From: Guptibacillus algicola
GTDB taxonomy: Bacteria; Bacillota; Bacilli; Bacillales; Guptibacillaceae
Reading direction: 5' to 3'
Length of the DNA stretch: 64,000 nucleotides
Assembly: GCF_020171805.1 (NCBI RefSeq)
Contig: NZ_JAIVAF010000003.1
Coordinates: 992,001-1,056,000 of the forward strand
In this document: positions 33,854 to 44,121 of the stretch, one piece after another
Position numbering within the stretch: the stretch's first letter is position 1
How the letters are laid out: every line of letters starts with the position of its first letter
Notes under the pieces: model-generated
What the model was told of the DNA's origin: nothing
Databases searched by the model: none
Seen by the model: only the letters and a program-made list of their open reading frames with translations
Made by a program: the position numbers and the translations under genes

Positions 33854-34744
33854 ATGACCACAATCATGAACCGACTCATATTAATAGATGGCTTTAATTT
33901 ACTAAGTAGAGGGTATTTTGCAACTGCTTATGGAAAATCAGAGGAGCAACTTACTAAAACACCAGAAGGTTTATATACAAATGCGCTAAGAGTGAAGATG
34001 CAGAAAATCATATCATTGATCAATGATTATAACCCGACTCATTTTGCTGTAACGTGGGATGTGAAGAGAGATGAATCGAAACGAAGAGAGCTGTTTAAGG
34101 AATATAAAGGGACGCGAGGAGAGCTTCCTCAACCATTGATTCAGCAATACGAAACAGCAGTAAAGTTGTTCGAAGCGACAGGAATTCCGCAATTAACTGT
34201 AGAAGGATTTGAAGCAGACGATGTGATGGGTACTCTTTCACACCGCTGGACGAATGACCAAATGGGTGACTGCTTTATTTACAGTAACGATCGCGACCTT
34301 TTGCAGCTATTGAATGAAAAAGTGTCTCAAATCATAGCAATTCGTAAAGAAGGAGACAAAGTCTATACCGAAGAGCATTTCAAAACGGAATATGGCATTA
34401 CACCGGATCAGTGGATTGATGTGAAGGCATTGCTTGGAGATAAAAGTGATAATATACCGGGAGTAGCTGGTGTAGGGGATAAAGCTGCGTTACCTCTAGT
34501 TCAGCAATATGGTTCTGTAGATGGTGTGTATACAAGTATAGAGACTTTAGATACGAAGTATAACAGGTATAGGAAAAAGCTAATAGATGGAGAAGAATCA
34601 GCTAAATTAAGTCTTCAGCTCGTGACGATTGAGAAGCAAATTCCTGAACTTGCTGACCATTCATTTGATGATCTTAAGCTATCACTAGATTATGATACAT
34701 TACAATCAGCGTTTAATGACTTAGGGTTGCGAATAAGACTATAG
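33854..34744 (+). CDS. ypcP: 5'-3' exonuclease YpcP (PolA N-domain-like)
   Basis: 296 aa FEN-like nuclease: LILIDGFNLLSRGYFATAYG, TWDVKRDESKRRE, EGFEADDVMGTLSHRW, SNDRDLLQLL and the helix-hairpin-helix region LLGDKSDNIPGVAGVGDKAA, with the catalytic Asp residues in place. ATG 33854 is only 5 nt from AAGG; ATG 33866 (MNRLIL) is an alternative start, closer to the family. In B. subtilis ypcP is a backup for Okazaki primer removal. Convergent with ypdQ. Confidence 0.92.
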   Translation: MTTIMNRLILIDGFNLLSRGYFATAYGKSEEQLTKTPEGLYTNALRVKMQKIISLINDYNPTHFAVTWDVKRDESKRRELFKEYKGTRGELPQPLIQQYETAVKLFEATGIPQLTVEGFEADDVMGTLSHRWTNDQMGDCFIYSNDRDLLQLLNEKVSQIIAIRKEGDKVYTEEHFKTEYGITPDQWIDVKALLGDKSDNIPGVAGVGDKAALPLVQQYGSVDGVYTSIETLDTKYNRYRKKLIDGEESAKLSLQLVTIEKQIPELADHSFDDLKLSLDYDTLQSAFNDLGLRIRL

Positions 34745-34747
34745 TGA

Positions 34748-34778
34748 CTATCCAGCTGTATTTAGCTGGATAGCTTTT
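34748..34778. terminator. Bidirectional terminator ypcP/ypdQ
   Basis: CTATCCAGCT / AGCTGGATAG perfect 10-bp stem, 6-nt loop; overlaps the ypdQ stop. Confidence 0.75.
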
Positions 34779-35143
34779 CTAGCAAGCTCATCTGCCACTT
34801 TGTTCTTTGAGCTTGGGATCCATTTTATGAAAAAAAGATCAAATTCATCTACTAAAGCAAGTGCATTGGAGAGGTAAGATTCATACGTTCGTTTTTTTGT
34901 ATGTCTTCGATCGATCGCATCACTCACGAGTTGAGAGTCTGTTCGCAACGAGATAATGCGGTGCTTTTTATCGATGCAAATGCGAAGAGCTTCGATCAAT
35001 GCCTGGAACTCTGCTTCATGATTTGAGAGCGTTCCGAGTGGAATGGAAGAACGAATGACTTCTCCGTCTCCTTTAATAAAAATCCCTGCACCAGATGGGC
35101 CGGGATTGCCTGCGCTTGCTCCGTCTATATACACTTCAATCAC
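34748..35143 (-). CDS. ypdQ: RNase H-like protein YpdQ
   Basis: 131 aa. RNase H fold: VYIDGASAGNPGPSGAG, NHEAEFQALIEAL and LRTDSQLVSDAI supply Asp-Glu-Asp; a final Asp is in NKVADELARKA. Reverse-transcriptase-like/plant type RNase H family. Not essential for known RNase H function in B. subtilis as I recall. GTG/ATG start after GGAGGAAA. Confidence 0.85.
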   Translation of the reverse strand: MIEVYIDGASAGNPGPSGAGIFIKGDGEVIRSSIPLGTLSNHEAEFQALIEALRICIDKKHRIISLRTDSQLVSDAIDRRHTKKRTYESYLSNALALVDEFDLFFIKWIPSSKNKVADELARKAIQLNTAG

Positions 35144-35267
35144 TTGTGTTTCCTCCCTGAGCTAGTCTTGTTGTATTCTATCATATACATGAACACTACC
35201 GGAAGACATACATTTAAGGTAAATGGAGAAACTTGAATAGAAGGGGACGAGTGTAGGAGTGAAAGAA

Positions 35268-35444
35268 ATGAAGAAAAAAGAGGTTATGATGGAAGTAGGA
35301 TTCATTCTAGATACATATTGCGATGGGTGTTTGTTAAAACGTGTGAATCAACATGATTACGGCAAATGCCATGCACAGCGCTTTTGTATCACAGAATGTA
35401 CAGTTGGAGACGAATTGAGACAACTTGGAAAACACCTTACGTAA
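35268..35444 (+). CDS. ypeQ: Zinc-finger protein YpeQ
   Basis: 58 aa from ATG 35268 (8 nt after AGGAG; GTG 35259 overlaps it). Cys ligands: CDGCLLK, then KCHAQRFC and ECTVG. Small conserved zinc-binding protein of unknown role, next to ypeP as in B. subtilis. Confidence 0.8.
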   Translation: MKKKEVMMEVGFILDTYCDGCLLKRVNQHDYGKCHAQRFCITECTVGDELRQLGKHLT

Positions 35445-35460
35445 TTAAGGGGTATGATAT

Positions 35461-36120
35461 ATGAATGTAATTCTTAAATGGAAATATAAAACGCCTCGGG
35501 GTATACAGGCCTGGATGACATCAGATGAACTACCAACACACCAGGCGATGCTGATGGCAAAAGATATCGAAAAGACTGGACGTGCACTAGATCTTTATTT
35601 CCTTGATGATCGTGGTATGAAATGGTCGTTTAAAGAGTTCGAAAAGTTCACCGCAAAAAAGGAAGAAAGTCCTTCATCCTTTGAAATTATTTTTGATGGA
35701 AGTTTTGATAAAGAAACGAAAGAAGCTGGATGCGGAGCCGTTATTTATTTTTCTGAAGGTAGAAAAAAGAAAAGGATCCGTGTCAACAAAGCTCTTAGTT
35801 ATCTTGAAAATAATAATGAAGCAGAATATGCTGCACTCTGGACTGGTCTTCAGGAATTAAAAGAAATCAAGATAGACGATACAGATATTGTGATCAAAGG
35901 GGATTCTAAAGTCGTAATCAGTCAGCTTTCAGGAGAATGGGCAGTGTATGAACCTTTACTAACGAGGTGGATGGACAGAATTGAAGATACATTGAAAGAA
36001 TTAAGGTTGCAGCCGATCTACGAACTCATCTCGAGAAATGACAACAAAGAAGCTCACAGACTTGCCGTTCAAGCTCTAAGAGGAACAGAAATCGATAGTG
36101 TGATTGAGCTCGATGAATAA
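35461..36120 (+). CDS. ypeP: RNase H family protein YpeP
   Basis: 219 aa: an N-terminal ~75-residue extension, then an RNase H domain with EIIFDGSFDKETKEAGCGA, NNEAEYAALWTGL, KGDSKVVISQL and the final DNKEAHRLA. Catalytic acidic residues are kept. 17 bp after ypeQ, so likely co-transcribed. Second RNase H-like protein in 1.4 kb. Confidence 0.85.
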   Translation: MNVILKWKYKTPRGIQAWMTSDELPTHQAMLMAKDIEKTGRALDLYFLDDRGMKWSFKEFEKFTAKKEESPSSFEIIFDGSFDKETKEAGCGAVIYFSEGRKKKRIRVNKALSYLENNNEAEYAALWTGLQELKEIKIDDTDIVIKGDSKVVISQLSGEWAVYEPLLTRWMDRIEDTLKELRLQPIYELISRNDNKEAHRLAVQALRGTEIDSVIELDE

Positions 36121-36130
36121 AACGCAACAC

Positions 36131-36158
36131 AAAAAGCAGCCGGAATCGGCTGCTTTTA
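36131..36158. terminator. Bidirectional terminator
   Basis: AAAAGCAGCC / GGCTGCTTTT stem between ypeP and the convergent DUF2564 gene. Confidence 0.85.
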
Positions 36159-36404
36159 TTCTTGTGCTTCTCTTAATTGAGTATCGCATTTTTCGATGAG
36201 TTCACTTGAGAACTCGAAGAAATTCTCATTTACGCCAGTTTTATGAGCTACTGCCTGTTGGAATTGTTGTTTTGCTTGATCTAAAGCATCTTGAGCAGCT
36301 TTTAGCTGATTTCCATTCATGCTTTTGGTAGCTTGCCCGACAAGGTGCTGAGCTGATTTGATCGACATTTCAATCTGTTGAAGATCAGAGTACGGTTCTG
36401 ACAT
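36156..36404 (-). CDS. DUF2564 family protein
   Basis: 82 aa, helical, with LQQIEMSIKSAQHLVGQATK and QLKAAQDALDQAKQQF, pattern of the DUF2564 family (short Bacillaceae proteins next to cspD/ypeQ). Function unknown. ATG after GGTGGGA. Confidence 0.75.
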   Translation of the reverse strand: MSEPYSDLQQIEMSIKSAQHLVGQATKSMNGNQLKAAQDALDQAKQQFQQAVAHKTGVNENFFEFSSELIEKCDTQLREAQE

Positions 36405-36474
36405 ACTATCCCACCTTTACGATTTGTTCAGGAATAGTATGACCCAAAGAGATTACCGTTAATCACTGCAACAT

Positions 36475-36506
36475 AAAAAGGGACTGATGATTATCATCAG
36501 TCCCTT
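36475..36506 (-). terminator. cspD terminator
   Basis: GGGACTGATGAT / ATCATCAGTCCC stem with T-run on the minus strand. Confidence 0.9.
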
Positions 36507-36521
36507 CCAAACGTATATAAA

Positions 36522-36722
36522 TTAAAGCTTGTTTACGTTAGCAGCTTGAGGTCCGCGGTTTCCTTCAACAATTTCAAAAGAAACTTCTTGACCTTCTTCT
36601 AGAGTTTTGAAGCCTTCGCCTTCGATAGCGGAGAAGTGTACGAATACATCGTCAGCACCTTCAACTTCGATAAATCCAAAACCTTTTTCAGCGTTAAACC
36701 ATTTTACTTTTCCGTTTTGCAT
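36522..36722 (-). CDS. cspD: Cold shock protein
   Basis: 66 aa OB-fold RNA chaperone with RNP1 KGFGFIEV and RNP2 VFVHFSAI. The frame is open to 36776, but ATG 36722 ([10 protein letters not shown]) follows AGGAGG and is the family start. The 5' side is A/T-rich and non-coding for more than 200 bp towards fhs, so a long leader, typical of csp mRNAs, is likely. Named cspD from context with ypeQ/ypeP. Confidence 0.93.
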   Translation of the reverse strand: MQNGKVKWFNAEKGFGFIEVEGADDVFVHFSAIEGEGFKTLEEGQEVSFEIVEGNRGPQAANVNKL

Positions 36723-37001
36723 GTTTGTTCCTCCTAAAAACTTAGCACGTTCTTCGTGCAACTTAATTTTCCCCATTTACATTGTATTGAATCAAGCAAC
36801 AATCTTTATGTACGTAAAGCACATTCGAGAAGGTCTGACTAAAATTCATTTAAATAATCAGCAATATAAACGGTTAATTTAAATATACTGTATTTTAAAA
36901 GAAGTGTCAAGCTTTCAAAGACTTCAGTTGATTATTCTAACTGTAATTAATAAACTTAGTTAAGATATACATGGAAACAGAAAAGGGTATGGAGGGGTTT
37001 G

Positions 37002-38690
37002 ATGAAGTCAGAGCTTAAAGTAAAAAGTGATATTGAAATTGCACAAGAAGCAAAAATGAAGCGAATTAACGAAATAGCAAATGAATTAGGGTTAACAGAA
37101 GATGAGTGGGAACCTTACGGACACTATAAAGCGAAAATCTCGCTTACAAGTATGAAAAGACTCAACAAAAAGCCGTCTGGGAAAGTGATTTTAGTTACTG
37201 CGATCAATCCCACTCCAGCTGGCGAGGGGAAAAGCACGGTTACAGTAGGACTCGGTCAAGCCTTAAACCGTATTGGTGAAAAAGCTATTGTTGCAATGAG
37301 AGAACCTTCCTTAGGTCCAAGTATGGGAATTAAAGGAGGAGCAGCAGGTGGAGGATATTCTCAAGTAATGCCGATGGAAGATATCAACCTTCACTTTACT
37401 GGAGATCTTCATGCGATTACATCCGCTCACAATGCATTGTCAGCTTTAATCGATAATCATATCCATCAAGGAAACGAACTTGACATCGACACGAGACGGA
37501 TTACGTGGAAAAGAGTGCTTGACCTGAATGATCGAGCATTAAGACAGGTTACCGTTGGACTTGGTGGGCCAACACAAGGTGTCCCAAGAGAAGATGGTTT
37601 TGACATAACAGTTGCTTCTGAACTGATGGCGATCCTTTGCTTAGCATCAGACTTAACTGATTTAAAGCTAAGGATCGGAAGAATCGTAATAGGATACAAT
37701 CGTGCGAAGGAACCTATTACAGTAGCTGACCTCGGTGTACAAGGAGCACTTACGTTATTATTAAAGAACGCAATGAACCCTAATCTCGTGCAGACATTAG
37801 AAAATACTCCCGCACTCATTCATGGTGGCCCATTTGCGAATATCGCACATGGATGTAACAGTGTTGCCGCAACGAAAATGGCTCAAAAGCTTTCTGACTA
37901 TGTTGTGACTGAAGCAGGTTTTGGTGCGGATTTAGGTGCTGAGAAGTTTTTTGATATCAAATCGAGAGCAGGTGAAATCGATCCTGCAGCAACGGTCATC
38001 GTTGCTACGATTAGAGCTCTAAAAATGCATGGTGGCGTAGCGAAAGATCAGCTTCAAAAAGAAAACGTAGCAGCATTACAAGAAGGACTAGCAAATCTTG
38101 AGCAGCACATTTCTTCCATAAAAAAATTCGGCGTCCCATTTGTAGTTGCGATTAACCGTTTTGTTACTGATACGGATTTAGAAGTGAACACTTTGCTCGA
38201 TTGGTGTAATGAAAATGACGTTCCAGTCGCACTAACGGATGTATGGGCGCGAGGTGGAAAAGGCGGTGAAGAACTCGCGAAAGCAGTGCTTCATCAAATT
38301 GAACAAACCGAAAATAACTTTGCACCAATATACAATTTAGATGCACCAATAGAAGAAAAAGTCACTACCATCGCTAGAGAAATTTATGGAGCAGATAGCG
38401 TTCAATTCGGTGCAAAAGCTTTAAAGCAACTTAAAGAATTTGAGGCTAATGGTTGGTCTCATTTCCCGGTTTGTATGGCGAAGACACAATACTCACTTTC
38501 TGATAACGCAGCATTGCTCGGTCGTCCGGTAGGATTTTCTATTACTGTGAGAGAATTTAGGCCATCGATTGGGGCTGGTTTCATCGTCGCGTTAACGGGA
38601 AATGTAATGACCATGCCAGGGCTTCCAAAAAAGCCAGCGGCATTAAATATGGATGTAACAGAAGACGGTCAAGCGGTCGGTCTGTTTTAG
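37002..38690 (+). CDS. fhs: Formate-tetrahydrofolate ligase
   Basis: 562 aa. ATP-dependent formation of 10-formyl-THF. P-loop [17 protein letters not shown] (about residue 65), [33 protein letters not shown], and C-terminal [19 protein letters not shown]. Full length for the family. ATG 37002 after GGAGGGG (TTG 36999 immediately before is in frame). Confidence 0.96.
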   Translation: MKSELKVKSDIEIAQEAKMKRINEIANELGLTEDEWEPYGHYKAKISLTSMKRLNKKPSGKVILVTAINPTPAGEGKSTVTVGLGQALNRIGEKAIVAMREPSLGPSMGIKGGAAGGGYSQVMPMEDINLHFTGDLHAITSAHNALSALIDNHIHQGNELDIDTRRITWKRVLDLNDRALRQVTVGLGGPTQGVPREDGFDITVASELMAILCLASDLTDLKLRIGRIVIGYNRAKEPITVADLGVQGALTLLLKNAMNPNLVQTLENTPALIHGGPFANIAHGCNSVAATKMAQKLSDYVVTEAGFGADLGAEKFFDIKSRAGEIDPAATVIVATIRALKMHGGVAKDQLQKENVAALQEGLANLEQHISSIKKFGVPFVVAINRFVTDTDLEVNTLLDWCNENDVPVALTDVWARGGKGGEELAKAVLHQIEQTENNFAPIYNLDAPIEEKVTTIAREIYGADSVQFGAKALKQLKEFEANGWSHFPVCMAKTQYSLSDNAALLGRPVGFSITVREFRPSIGAGFIVALTGNVMTMPGLPKKPAALNMDVTEDGQAVGLF

Positions 38691-38708
38691 AAAAAGGTGA
38701 ATGTTGTC

Positions 38709-39227
38709 ATGTCAGATACACAATTAACAAAAAAACTAATACGCGTTTCAAGAACGACAAAGTCAAGCTTCGTCCTACCGTCAGACACCAATACTCACGG
38801 TACTCTTTTTGGAGGAAGGTTGATGTCTTATATCGATGATATCGCAGCGATTTCTGCGTCAAAACACGCGCGGTCAGCAGTTGTTACAGCTTCTGCTGAT
38901 TCGATTGATTTTCTAGAGCCTATTCGAGAAGGAGAAGTGGTGAGTCTTGAATCGTATGTGAGCTGGACTCACAACACCTCGATGGAAGTGTTAGTGAAAA
39001 TCTTTGCTGAGAATGTCATTACTGGTGTAAAAAAAGTTTGTGCGACATCGTTTCTAACATTCGTAGCATTAAACGAAGAGGGTAAACCAACGAAGGTGCC
39101 TGAAGCTTTGCCAGAAACGAAAGAAGAGAAATTCGTTTATGATGGTGGAGAAGAGAGGATGAAAGCAAGGAAAGCAAGACGAAAACACTCTGAGAAATTA
39201 GCAAGCGAGTTTGGGTCTTTCGGATAA
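38709..39227 (+). CDS. Acyl-CoA thioesterase, YkhA/YciA type
   Basis: 172 aa hotdog protein: DTNTHGTLFGGRLMSYIDDIA is the catalytic HGT-x-FGG motif of the BACH/YciA family. GTG 38697 also in frame; ATG 38709 (MSDTQLTKK) chosen. 18 bp after fhs, perhaps co-transcribed. C-terminal tail is basic. Confidence 0.88.
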   Translation: MSDTQLTKKLIRVSRTTKSSFVLPSDTNTHGTLFGGRLMSYIDDIAAISASKHARSAVVTASADSIDFLEPIREGEVVSLESYVSWTHNTSMEVLVKIFAENVITGVKKVCATSFLTFVALNEEGKPTKVPEALPETKEEKFVYDGGEERMKARKARRKHSEKLASEFGSFG

Positions 39228-39238
39228 TAAGGTAAATA

Positions 39239-39265
39239 AAAAGGTCTGCAGAAATGCAGACCTTT
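39239..39265. terminator. Bidirectional terminator
   Basis: AAAGGTCTGCA / TGCAGACCTTT perfect 11-bp stem with 4-nt loop. Confidence 0.88.
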
Positions 39266-39533
39266 ACGTATCGAATCCTAATATGAAGTCATTTTGACGA
39301 TCTTGGACTTGCTGTCTCGCTCTAGTAAGAGCGTCACGTTGTTCAGGTGTAGCACTTTGAATCATTTTATCAATATTCAGTGCCATCTGTTCAAGTAGTA
39401 GTTGGGTTTCTGTGTATTCTTTATCTGTGATTCCTGGTGCTACTTGAGTGGCTTTTTGTAGTTGCTCACCTGCATATTCAACAAGCTCGTCAGCATTCTT
39501 CAGGGTTTCTTCAAGTTTGCGGTAAGTTGACAT
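39264..39533 (-). CDS. YtzC/DUF2524-like helical protein
   Basis: 89 aa from ATG 39533 (MSTYRKLEETL), after GGAGAGG; the open frame to 39671 has no support. Two predicted helices with EYTETQLLLEQMA and RARQQVQDRQNDFILG, matching the DUF2524 (YtzC) family. Resembles the protein at 3330-3590. Function unknown. Confidence 0.75.
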   Translation of the reverse strand: MSTYRKLEETLKNADELVEYAGEQLQKATQVAPGITDKEYTETQLLLEQMALNIDKMIQSATPEQRDALTRARQQVQDRQNDFILGFDT

Positions 39534-39661
39534 AGTACACCTCTCCTTCAGAGTGAAGTCTATGTTAGTATTTACAGGATGAAAAGTTTTATGATAAATA
39601 GAGAATACATATTGGTGTAGTGATATACTAAGTAAAGGATTATGAAAGGCTGTGAAAAGAG

Positions 39662-40522
39662 TTGGCAACACAATTATATGCTGGAGAAATTACAACATTA
39701 AAAGTAGCACGTAAACAAGATTACGGTTACTTCTTAACAAATGGAGACGAAGATGTTCTGCTTCACAAAAATGAAGCGTTACAAGAGCATGGTGAGGAAG
39801 AAGAGGTGGAAGTGTTTCTTTATCATGATCATGAAGGCAGACTTTCTGCAACTGAAACGATGCCTGTCGTAACACTTGATTCGTTTTCAATTCTAAAAGT
39901 AGTAGGCGTTCAACCTCGACTAGGTGTTTTTGTTGACATAGGAATCCAAAAAGATATGCTTCTTTCTAAAGATGACTTGCCTGAAGACCGCACGAGATGG
40001 CCGGAAAACGGTGATGAGCTTTACTGCGGATTAAAGCTTGATAAGAAAAATAGGCTTTTTGCAGATCTTAGCAATTTTGAAGAAATTAAAGAACTTTCCA
40101 CAGAAGCGAGCGGAGATCTTAAGAACCATGAAACAGAAGGTGTTATTTATCGTTTCGGAGAGGAAGGCGCTTCGATCTTAACAGAAGAAGGATACCTTGC
40201 GTTTCTTCATAATGATGAAATGAAACAAAGTGTACGACTTGGCGAGAGAGTAAAAGTGAGGGTCACATTTGTAAGAGAAGATGGAAGGATTAATGTATCC
40301 ACACGTCCTTTAGTAAAAGAAGCAAGGCTTGAAGATGCCGATGAACTTCTGAAATATATGGATGAGCGCGGTGGAAAGATGCCGTTCACAGATAAAAGTG
40401 ACCCTGATGCGATAAAGAATGAATTTAATATTAGCAAGGCTGCTTTTAAACGCGCGATGGGTAAGCTCCTAAAAGAAAAGAAAGTAGAACAAAAAGACGG
40501 TTATACCTTTATTATTTCTTAA
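39662..40522 (+). CDS. cvfB: S1 RNA-binding protein, CvfB/YitL family
   Basis: 286 aa. Several S1-like OB domains (residues 1-65, 70-140, 145-215: LGVFVDIGIQKDMLLS, EGYLAFLHNDEM, VKVRVTFVREDGRINVS) and a C-terminal winged helix (FNISKAAFKRAMGKLLKEK). CvfB in S. aureus regulates virulence and RNA decay; cytoplasmic. TTG start after GAAAGG-type SD. Confidence 0.88.
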   Translation: MATQLYAGEITTLKVARKQDYGYFLTNGDEDVLLHKNEALQEHGEEEEVEVFLYHDHEGRLSATETMPVVTLDSFSILKVVGVQPRLGVFVDIGIQKDMLLSKDDLPEDRTRWPENGDELYCGLKLDKKNRLFADLSNFEEIKELSTEASGDLKNHETEGVIYRFGEEGASILTEEGYLAFLHNDEMKQSVRLGERVKVRVTFVREDGRINVSTRPLVKEARLEDADELLKYMDERGGKMPFTDKSDPDAIKNEFNISKAAFKRAMGKLLKEKKVEQKDGYTFIIS

Positions 40523-40602
40523 ATCACTGTTATCTTTTTCTTCGTGTAAGCGGAGTGCGCCTGCAGATACTATAGGTAAGCTCCTAGAAAGGGGGCAAGT
40601 CA

Positions 40603-40860
40603 TTGGATATTACCGACTATGACAAAGCTCTTTATTACACACACCACTGCGCTTGTATCGATTTAAGTGTGTTGATGATGAAAACAGATGACGATATACT
40701 TGCGAAACGAATTGAGAAATTCGTTCAAGCATTCATACGTGAAACAGAATTTGTAAAAGTAAAAGAAGCACGTGATCACCTGCTCACATACATCGATTAT
40801 GTATATCAGATGGAGCCAGTTGAGGACGAGACTGCAGCGATATCTAGTACATTAGACTGA
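40603..40860 (+). CDS. YhdB-like protein
   Basis: 85 aa, TTG start after AAAGGGGG. Begins MDITDYDKALYYTHHCACID and is helical; wording fits the YhdB family of Bacillus (MN..DYDKALYYTYR..), function unknown. Recall-based. Confidence 0.6.
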   Translation: MDITDYDKALYYTHHCACIDLSVLMMKTDDDILAKRIEKFVQAFIRETEFVKVKEARDHLLTYIDYVYQMEPVEDETAAISSTLD

Positions 40861-40885
40861 CCTAATTCATTAGGTCGGTTTTTTT
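40859..40885 (+). terminator. Terminator after the YhdB-like gene
   Basis: GACCTAAT / ATTAGGTC stem then a T7 run. Confidence 0.88.
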
Positions 40886-40948
40886 GTGATTAAAAAAATG
40901 TCGAATAGGGTAACAATTATAGTAAAAATTAAGGAGCAGGTGAATGGA

Positions 40949-41959
40949 ATGAATCAATATAAATTGCATGATGTACTCGAAAGTATGAGGTTACCAAATG
41001 GAGCATACGTAGCGAGTACATCAGATGATTATAATTATGTATGGATCAGAGACGTTTGTTATACAGTGATGCCTTATCTAACTTCGAAATGTTCCAGGTA
41101 CGAAAAGGCGTATCATTCATTGCTCACTTTATTAAGAAAATATGAGTGGAAACTTGATATTCACACAAAGCAAAAGCCTGTTTACCTTCATGAGTACATT
41201 CATTCTAGATATTCAAAAGACCTTGAAGAAATCCCTGTCGAATGGGGACATGCTCAAAATGACGCGATCGGTATCTTGCTTTTTGGTATAGGACAAGGAA
41301 TTCAAGTAGGGAAACCAATCTTACGTGATAAAGTTGATTACCGTATCGTCCAAAAACTTGTTGATTATTTAGAGTGTCTAGAGTACTGGAAGAATCCTGA
41401 TAACGGAATGTGGGAAGAGAATGTAGAAATACATGCTTCTAGCGTAGGAGCGTGTGTAGCGGGACTGAAAGCCGTCAAAACGCTTGTTGATGTACCTCAG
41501 CAGTTAATTCACAAGGGAGAGCGTACGTTAGACCGTTTGCTACCGGCTGAAAGTGCTACAAAAGAGGTGGACCTATCCCTTCTATCCTTGATTTATCCTC
41601 TTCGAGTTGTATCACGATCCACGGCGATCAAAATTTTGGATCGTGTCACTGAGCGACTTGAAAGAGAGCGTGGAATTCTGAGGTATGAAGGTGATCAGTA
41701 CTATAACGATGGCAGTGAAGCAGAGTGGTGCTTTGGATTTCCGTGGTTAGGTTTGTGTTATGGTCAAATTGGTCAAGTAGATAAGATGAATGAGTATTGG
41801 GAGAAAACAATGAGCATCACCCCAGAGAACGGTAAAATACCAGAGCTCTTTATTGGTGGTACGGACATACCAAACAAAAACACGCCTCTTGCGTGGTCAG
41901 TTTCCATGACATATCAACTTTTAGAACGAATGGCTCAATCAGAAGAAAATGTATCTTAA
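40949..41959 (+). CDS. GH15-like glycoside hydrolase
   Basis: 336 aa from ATG 40949 (MNQYKLHDVL), after AAGGAGCAGG; the upstream open frame begins inside the previous terminator. (alpha/alpha)6-barrel motifs: DDYNYVWIRDVCYTVMPYL near residue 25 and HAQNDAIGILLFGIGQ at about 110, SEAEWCFGFPWLGLCYG near 260. Similar to glucoamylase/phosphorylase kinase-type proteins. No signal peptide, so cytoplasmic alpha-glucan metabolism is expected; fits the glg genes downstream. Confidence 0.85.
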   Translation: MNQYKLHDVLESMRLPNGAYVASTSDDYNYVWIRDVCYTVMPYLTSKCSRYEKAYHSLLTLLRKYEWKLDIHTKQKPVYLHEYIHSRYSKDLEEIPVEWGHAQNDAIGILLFGIGQGIQVGKPILRDKVDYRIVQKLVDYLECLEYWKNPDNGMWEENVEIHASSVGACVAGLKAVKTLVDVPQQLIHKGERTLDRLLPAESATKEVDLSLLSLIYPLRVVSRSTAIKILDRVTERLERERGILRYEGDQYYNDGSEAEWCFGFPWLGLCYGQIGQVDKMNEYWEKTMSITPENGKIPELFIGGTDIPNKNTPLAWSVSMTYQLLERMAQSEENVS

Positions 41960-41963
41960 TCGT

Positions 41964-41995
41964 AAAAAAGCTGTGGGTGAAACCACAGCTTTTTT
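41964..41995 (+). terminator. Terminator after GH15 gene
   Basis: AAAGCTGTGG / CCACAGCTTT stem plus T5. Confidence 0.88.
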
Positions 41996-42219
41996 GCTTT
42001 TTTTAATGCTTTCAAGGGTAAAGTTGATTAGCTCATTAGCATATTTTACATTCATTCTTTACATTGAAATAACATTTCGACGATTCAATCGAAAATTCAA
42101 CTTTTTTTTCACGAAATTACACTTATGGAAAAGGAGTTGGAAATTCGCTGTCGAATGATAAAACAGTAGCGGATTAATTTAGTAAATCCCTACAATTAGC
42201 ATGGAAGAGAGGTGTCGCA

Positions 42220-44121
42220 ATGACAGTTTCGATGCCGACAGATTACGATCGGTATTTATTTCATCAAGGAAACTTATTTCAAGCTTACCGATCGATGGGA
42301 GCTCATTTAGCAGAAGAAGAAGGCACAAGCGGAGTACGGTTTACCGTCTGGGCTCCCCACGCAAAAGCAGTCGCTGTTGCAGGGAATTTTAACGAGTGGG
42401 ATGCCACAAGGAATCACATGCACAAGATTGAGGAATCAGGTCTTTGGTCGTTGTACGTAGAAGGTCTAGGTGAGGATGAACTATACAAGTACGCCGTTAC
42501 TTCGCAAGACGGGTCGGTGTTATTGAAGTCTGATCCGTATGCATTTTATTCAGAACTAAAGCCGAAAACTGCATCGATTGTAAAAAAAGTAGACGAATTC
42601 GATTGGCAAGACAGTAAGTGGATGAATAAAAGAAAGAAAGCGGAACCATATGAAAATCCAATTTCGATTTATGAGGTTCATCCAGGTTCCTGGCGCAGGA
42701 AACAAGACGGTTCGTATTACTCGTACGAAGATTTAACGAATGAACTGATTCCATACGTAAAAGAGCATGGATATACGCATATTGAACTCATGCCGGTAAT
42801 GGAGCACCCATTCGATCGGTCATGGGGATACCAGATCACTGGCTATTTTTCTGTAACGAGCCGTTTTGGTGAACCGAATGACCTGAAAAAGTTTATCGAT
42901 CGCTGTCACCAGGAAGATATCGGAGTGATACTTGACTGGGTTCCAGCTCACTTTTGTAAAGATGCTCACGGTTTAGGTCAATTTGACGGTGGTCCAGTTT
43001 TCGAGCCATCAGATCCAGAGCTTGCTGAGAGAAGAAATTGGGGAACGTACAATTTTGATTATAGTAAACCGGAAATCGTAAGCTTCTTAATATCAAATGC
43101 CTTCTTCTGGTTTGATTTATACCATATAGACGGTTTAAGGATAGATGCTGTTTCTCAGATGATTCTTTATCATCATGAAGGATCTGGAGGAGAAGGAGAA
43201 AACCTTGCAGCAAAAGAATTTCTCCAAAAATTAAACAAAACAATATTTGAACACTTTCCAAATGCATTGATGATGGCCGAGGAATCAACAGATTATCCTT
43301 TAGTTAGTGCTCCTGTTCATGAAGGCGGATTAGGGTTTAATTACAAATGGAATATGGGCTGGATGAACGATACATTGAAGTACATGGAACTTCACATGGA
43401 CGATCGAAAGCACCACCATAACCTGTTAACTTTTTCATTTTTCTATGCTTTTTCTGAAAACTACCTACTACCGCTTTCCCATGATGAAGTCGTTCATGGA
43501 AAGAAGTCACTCTTAAACAAAATGCCAGGGGACTATTGGCAGAAGTTTGCTAATCTTCGCACTCTTTATGGATTTATGATGACTCACCCAGGAAAAAAGC
43601 TATTGTTTATGGGAGGAGAATTCGGTCAGTTTGATGAATGGAAAGATTTAAGCGAACTTGATTGGATGTTGTTCGATTATGATCTTCACAAGAAGACAAA
43701 TGATTATGTGAAAGACTTAAACAAGTTCTACCTAGATTCGAGAGCACTCTGGCGAATTGATCATGCTCCAGAAGGTTTTGAATGGATCGATGCGAACGAC
43801 CAATCGCAGTCTGTTCTTTCTTTCATGAGAAAAGGAAAAGCAAAAGGCGATTGTGATATCGTCATCTGCAATTTCTCAGCAAATGTGTACTATGATTACA
43901 GAATTGGAGTACATTCATCAGGACAATACGTAGAAATGTTTAATAGTGATCAGAAAAAATACGGAGGATCTGGGCAGGTAAATGCAGACAAGTTGCTTAG
44001 TGAAAAACAACCTTATCACAATCAGCCATGTAGTCTTCAGCTCAAAATCCCTCCATTAGGTATCGTGGTTCTCGGCAAAAAAAATAAAAGCAACCTTGAA
44101 AGGAGAAATCGATATGTCTAA
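42220..44121 (+). CDS. glgB: 1,4-alpha-glucan branching enzyme
   Basis: 633 aa. N-terminal CBM48 ([19 protein letters not shown]), GH13 catalytic barrel with [19 protein letters not shown] (nucleophile Asp), MMAEEST (acid Glu), [14 protein letters not shown] (His/Asp). C-terminal beta domain. Introduces alpha-1,6 branches in glycogen. First gene of glgBCDA; ATG after GAGAGGTG. The stop overlaps the beginning of the glgC region by 8 bp. Confidence 0.96.
   Translation: MTVSMPTDYDRYLFHQGNLFQAYRSMGAHLAEEEGTSGVRFTVWAPHAKAVAVAGNFNEWDATRNHMHKIEESGLWSLYVEGLGEDELYKYAVTSQDGSVLLKSDPYAFYSELKPKTASIVKKVDEFDWQDSKWMNKRKKAEPYENPISIYEVHPGSWRRKQDGSYYSYEDLTNELIPYVKEHGYTHIELMPVMEHPFDRSWGYQITGYFSVTSRFGEPNDLKKFIDRCHQEDIGVILDWVPAHFCKDAHGLGQFDGGPVFEPSDPELAERRNWGTYNFDYSKPEIVSFLISNAFFWFDLYHIDGLRIDAVSQMILYHHEGSGGEGENLAAKEFLQKLNKTIFEHFPNALMMAEESTDYPLVSAPVHEGGLGFNYKWNMGWMNDTLKYMELHMDDRKHHHNLLTFSFFYAFSENYLLPLSHDEVVHGKKSLLNKMPGDYWQKFANLRTLYGFMMTHPGKKLLFMGGEFGQFDEWKDLSELDWMLFDYDLHKKTNDYVKDLNKFYLDSRALWRIDHAPEGFEWIDANDQSQSVLSFMRKGKAKGDCDIVICNFSANVYYDYRIGVHSSGQYVEMFNSDQKKYGGSGQVNADKLLSEKQPYHNQPCSLQLKIPPLGIVVLGKKNKSNLERRNRYV

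Noticed and set aside
42039-42065. SigE-like promoter before glgB (GCATATT, 12 bp, TTTACATT)
   Set aside because: Spacing is too short and the -10 match poor, although B. subtilis glg is SigE-dependent.
41949-42158. 69-aa ORF after the GH15 gene
   Set aside because: Runs through a terminator and A/T-rich non-coding DNA; Phe/Leu-rich translation of T-runs.
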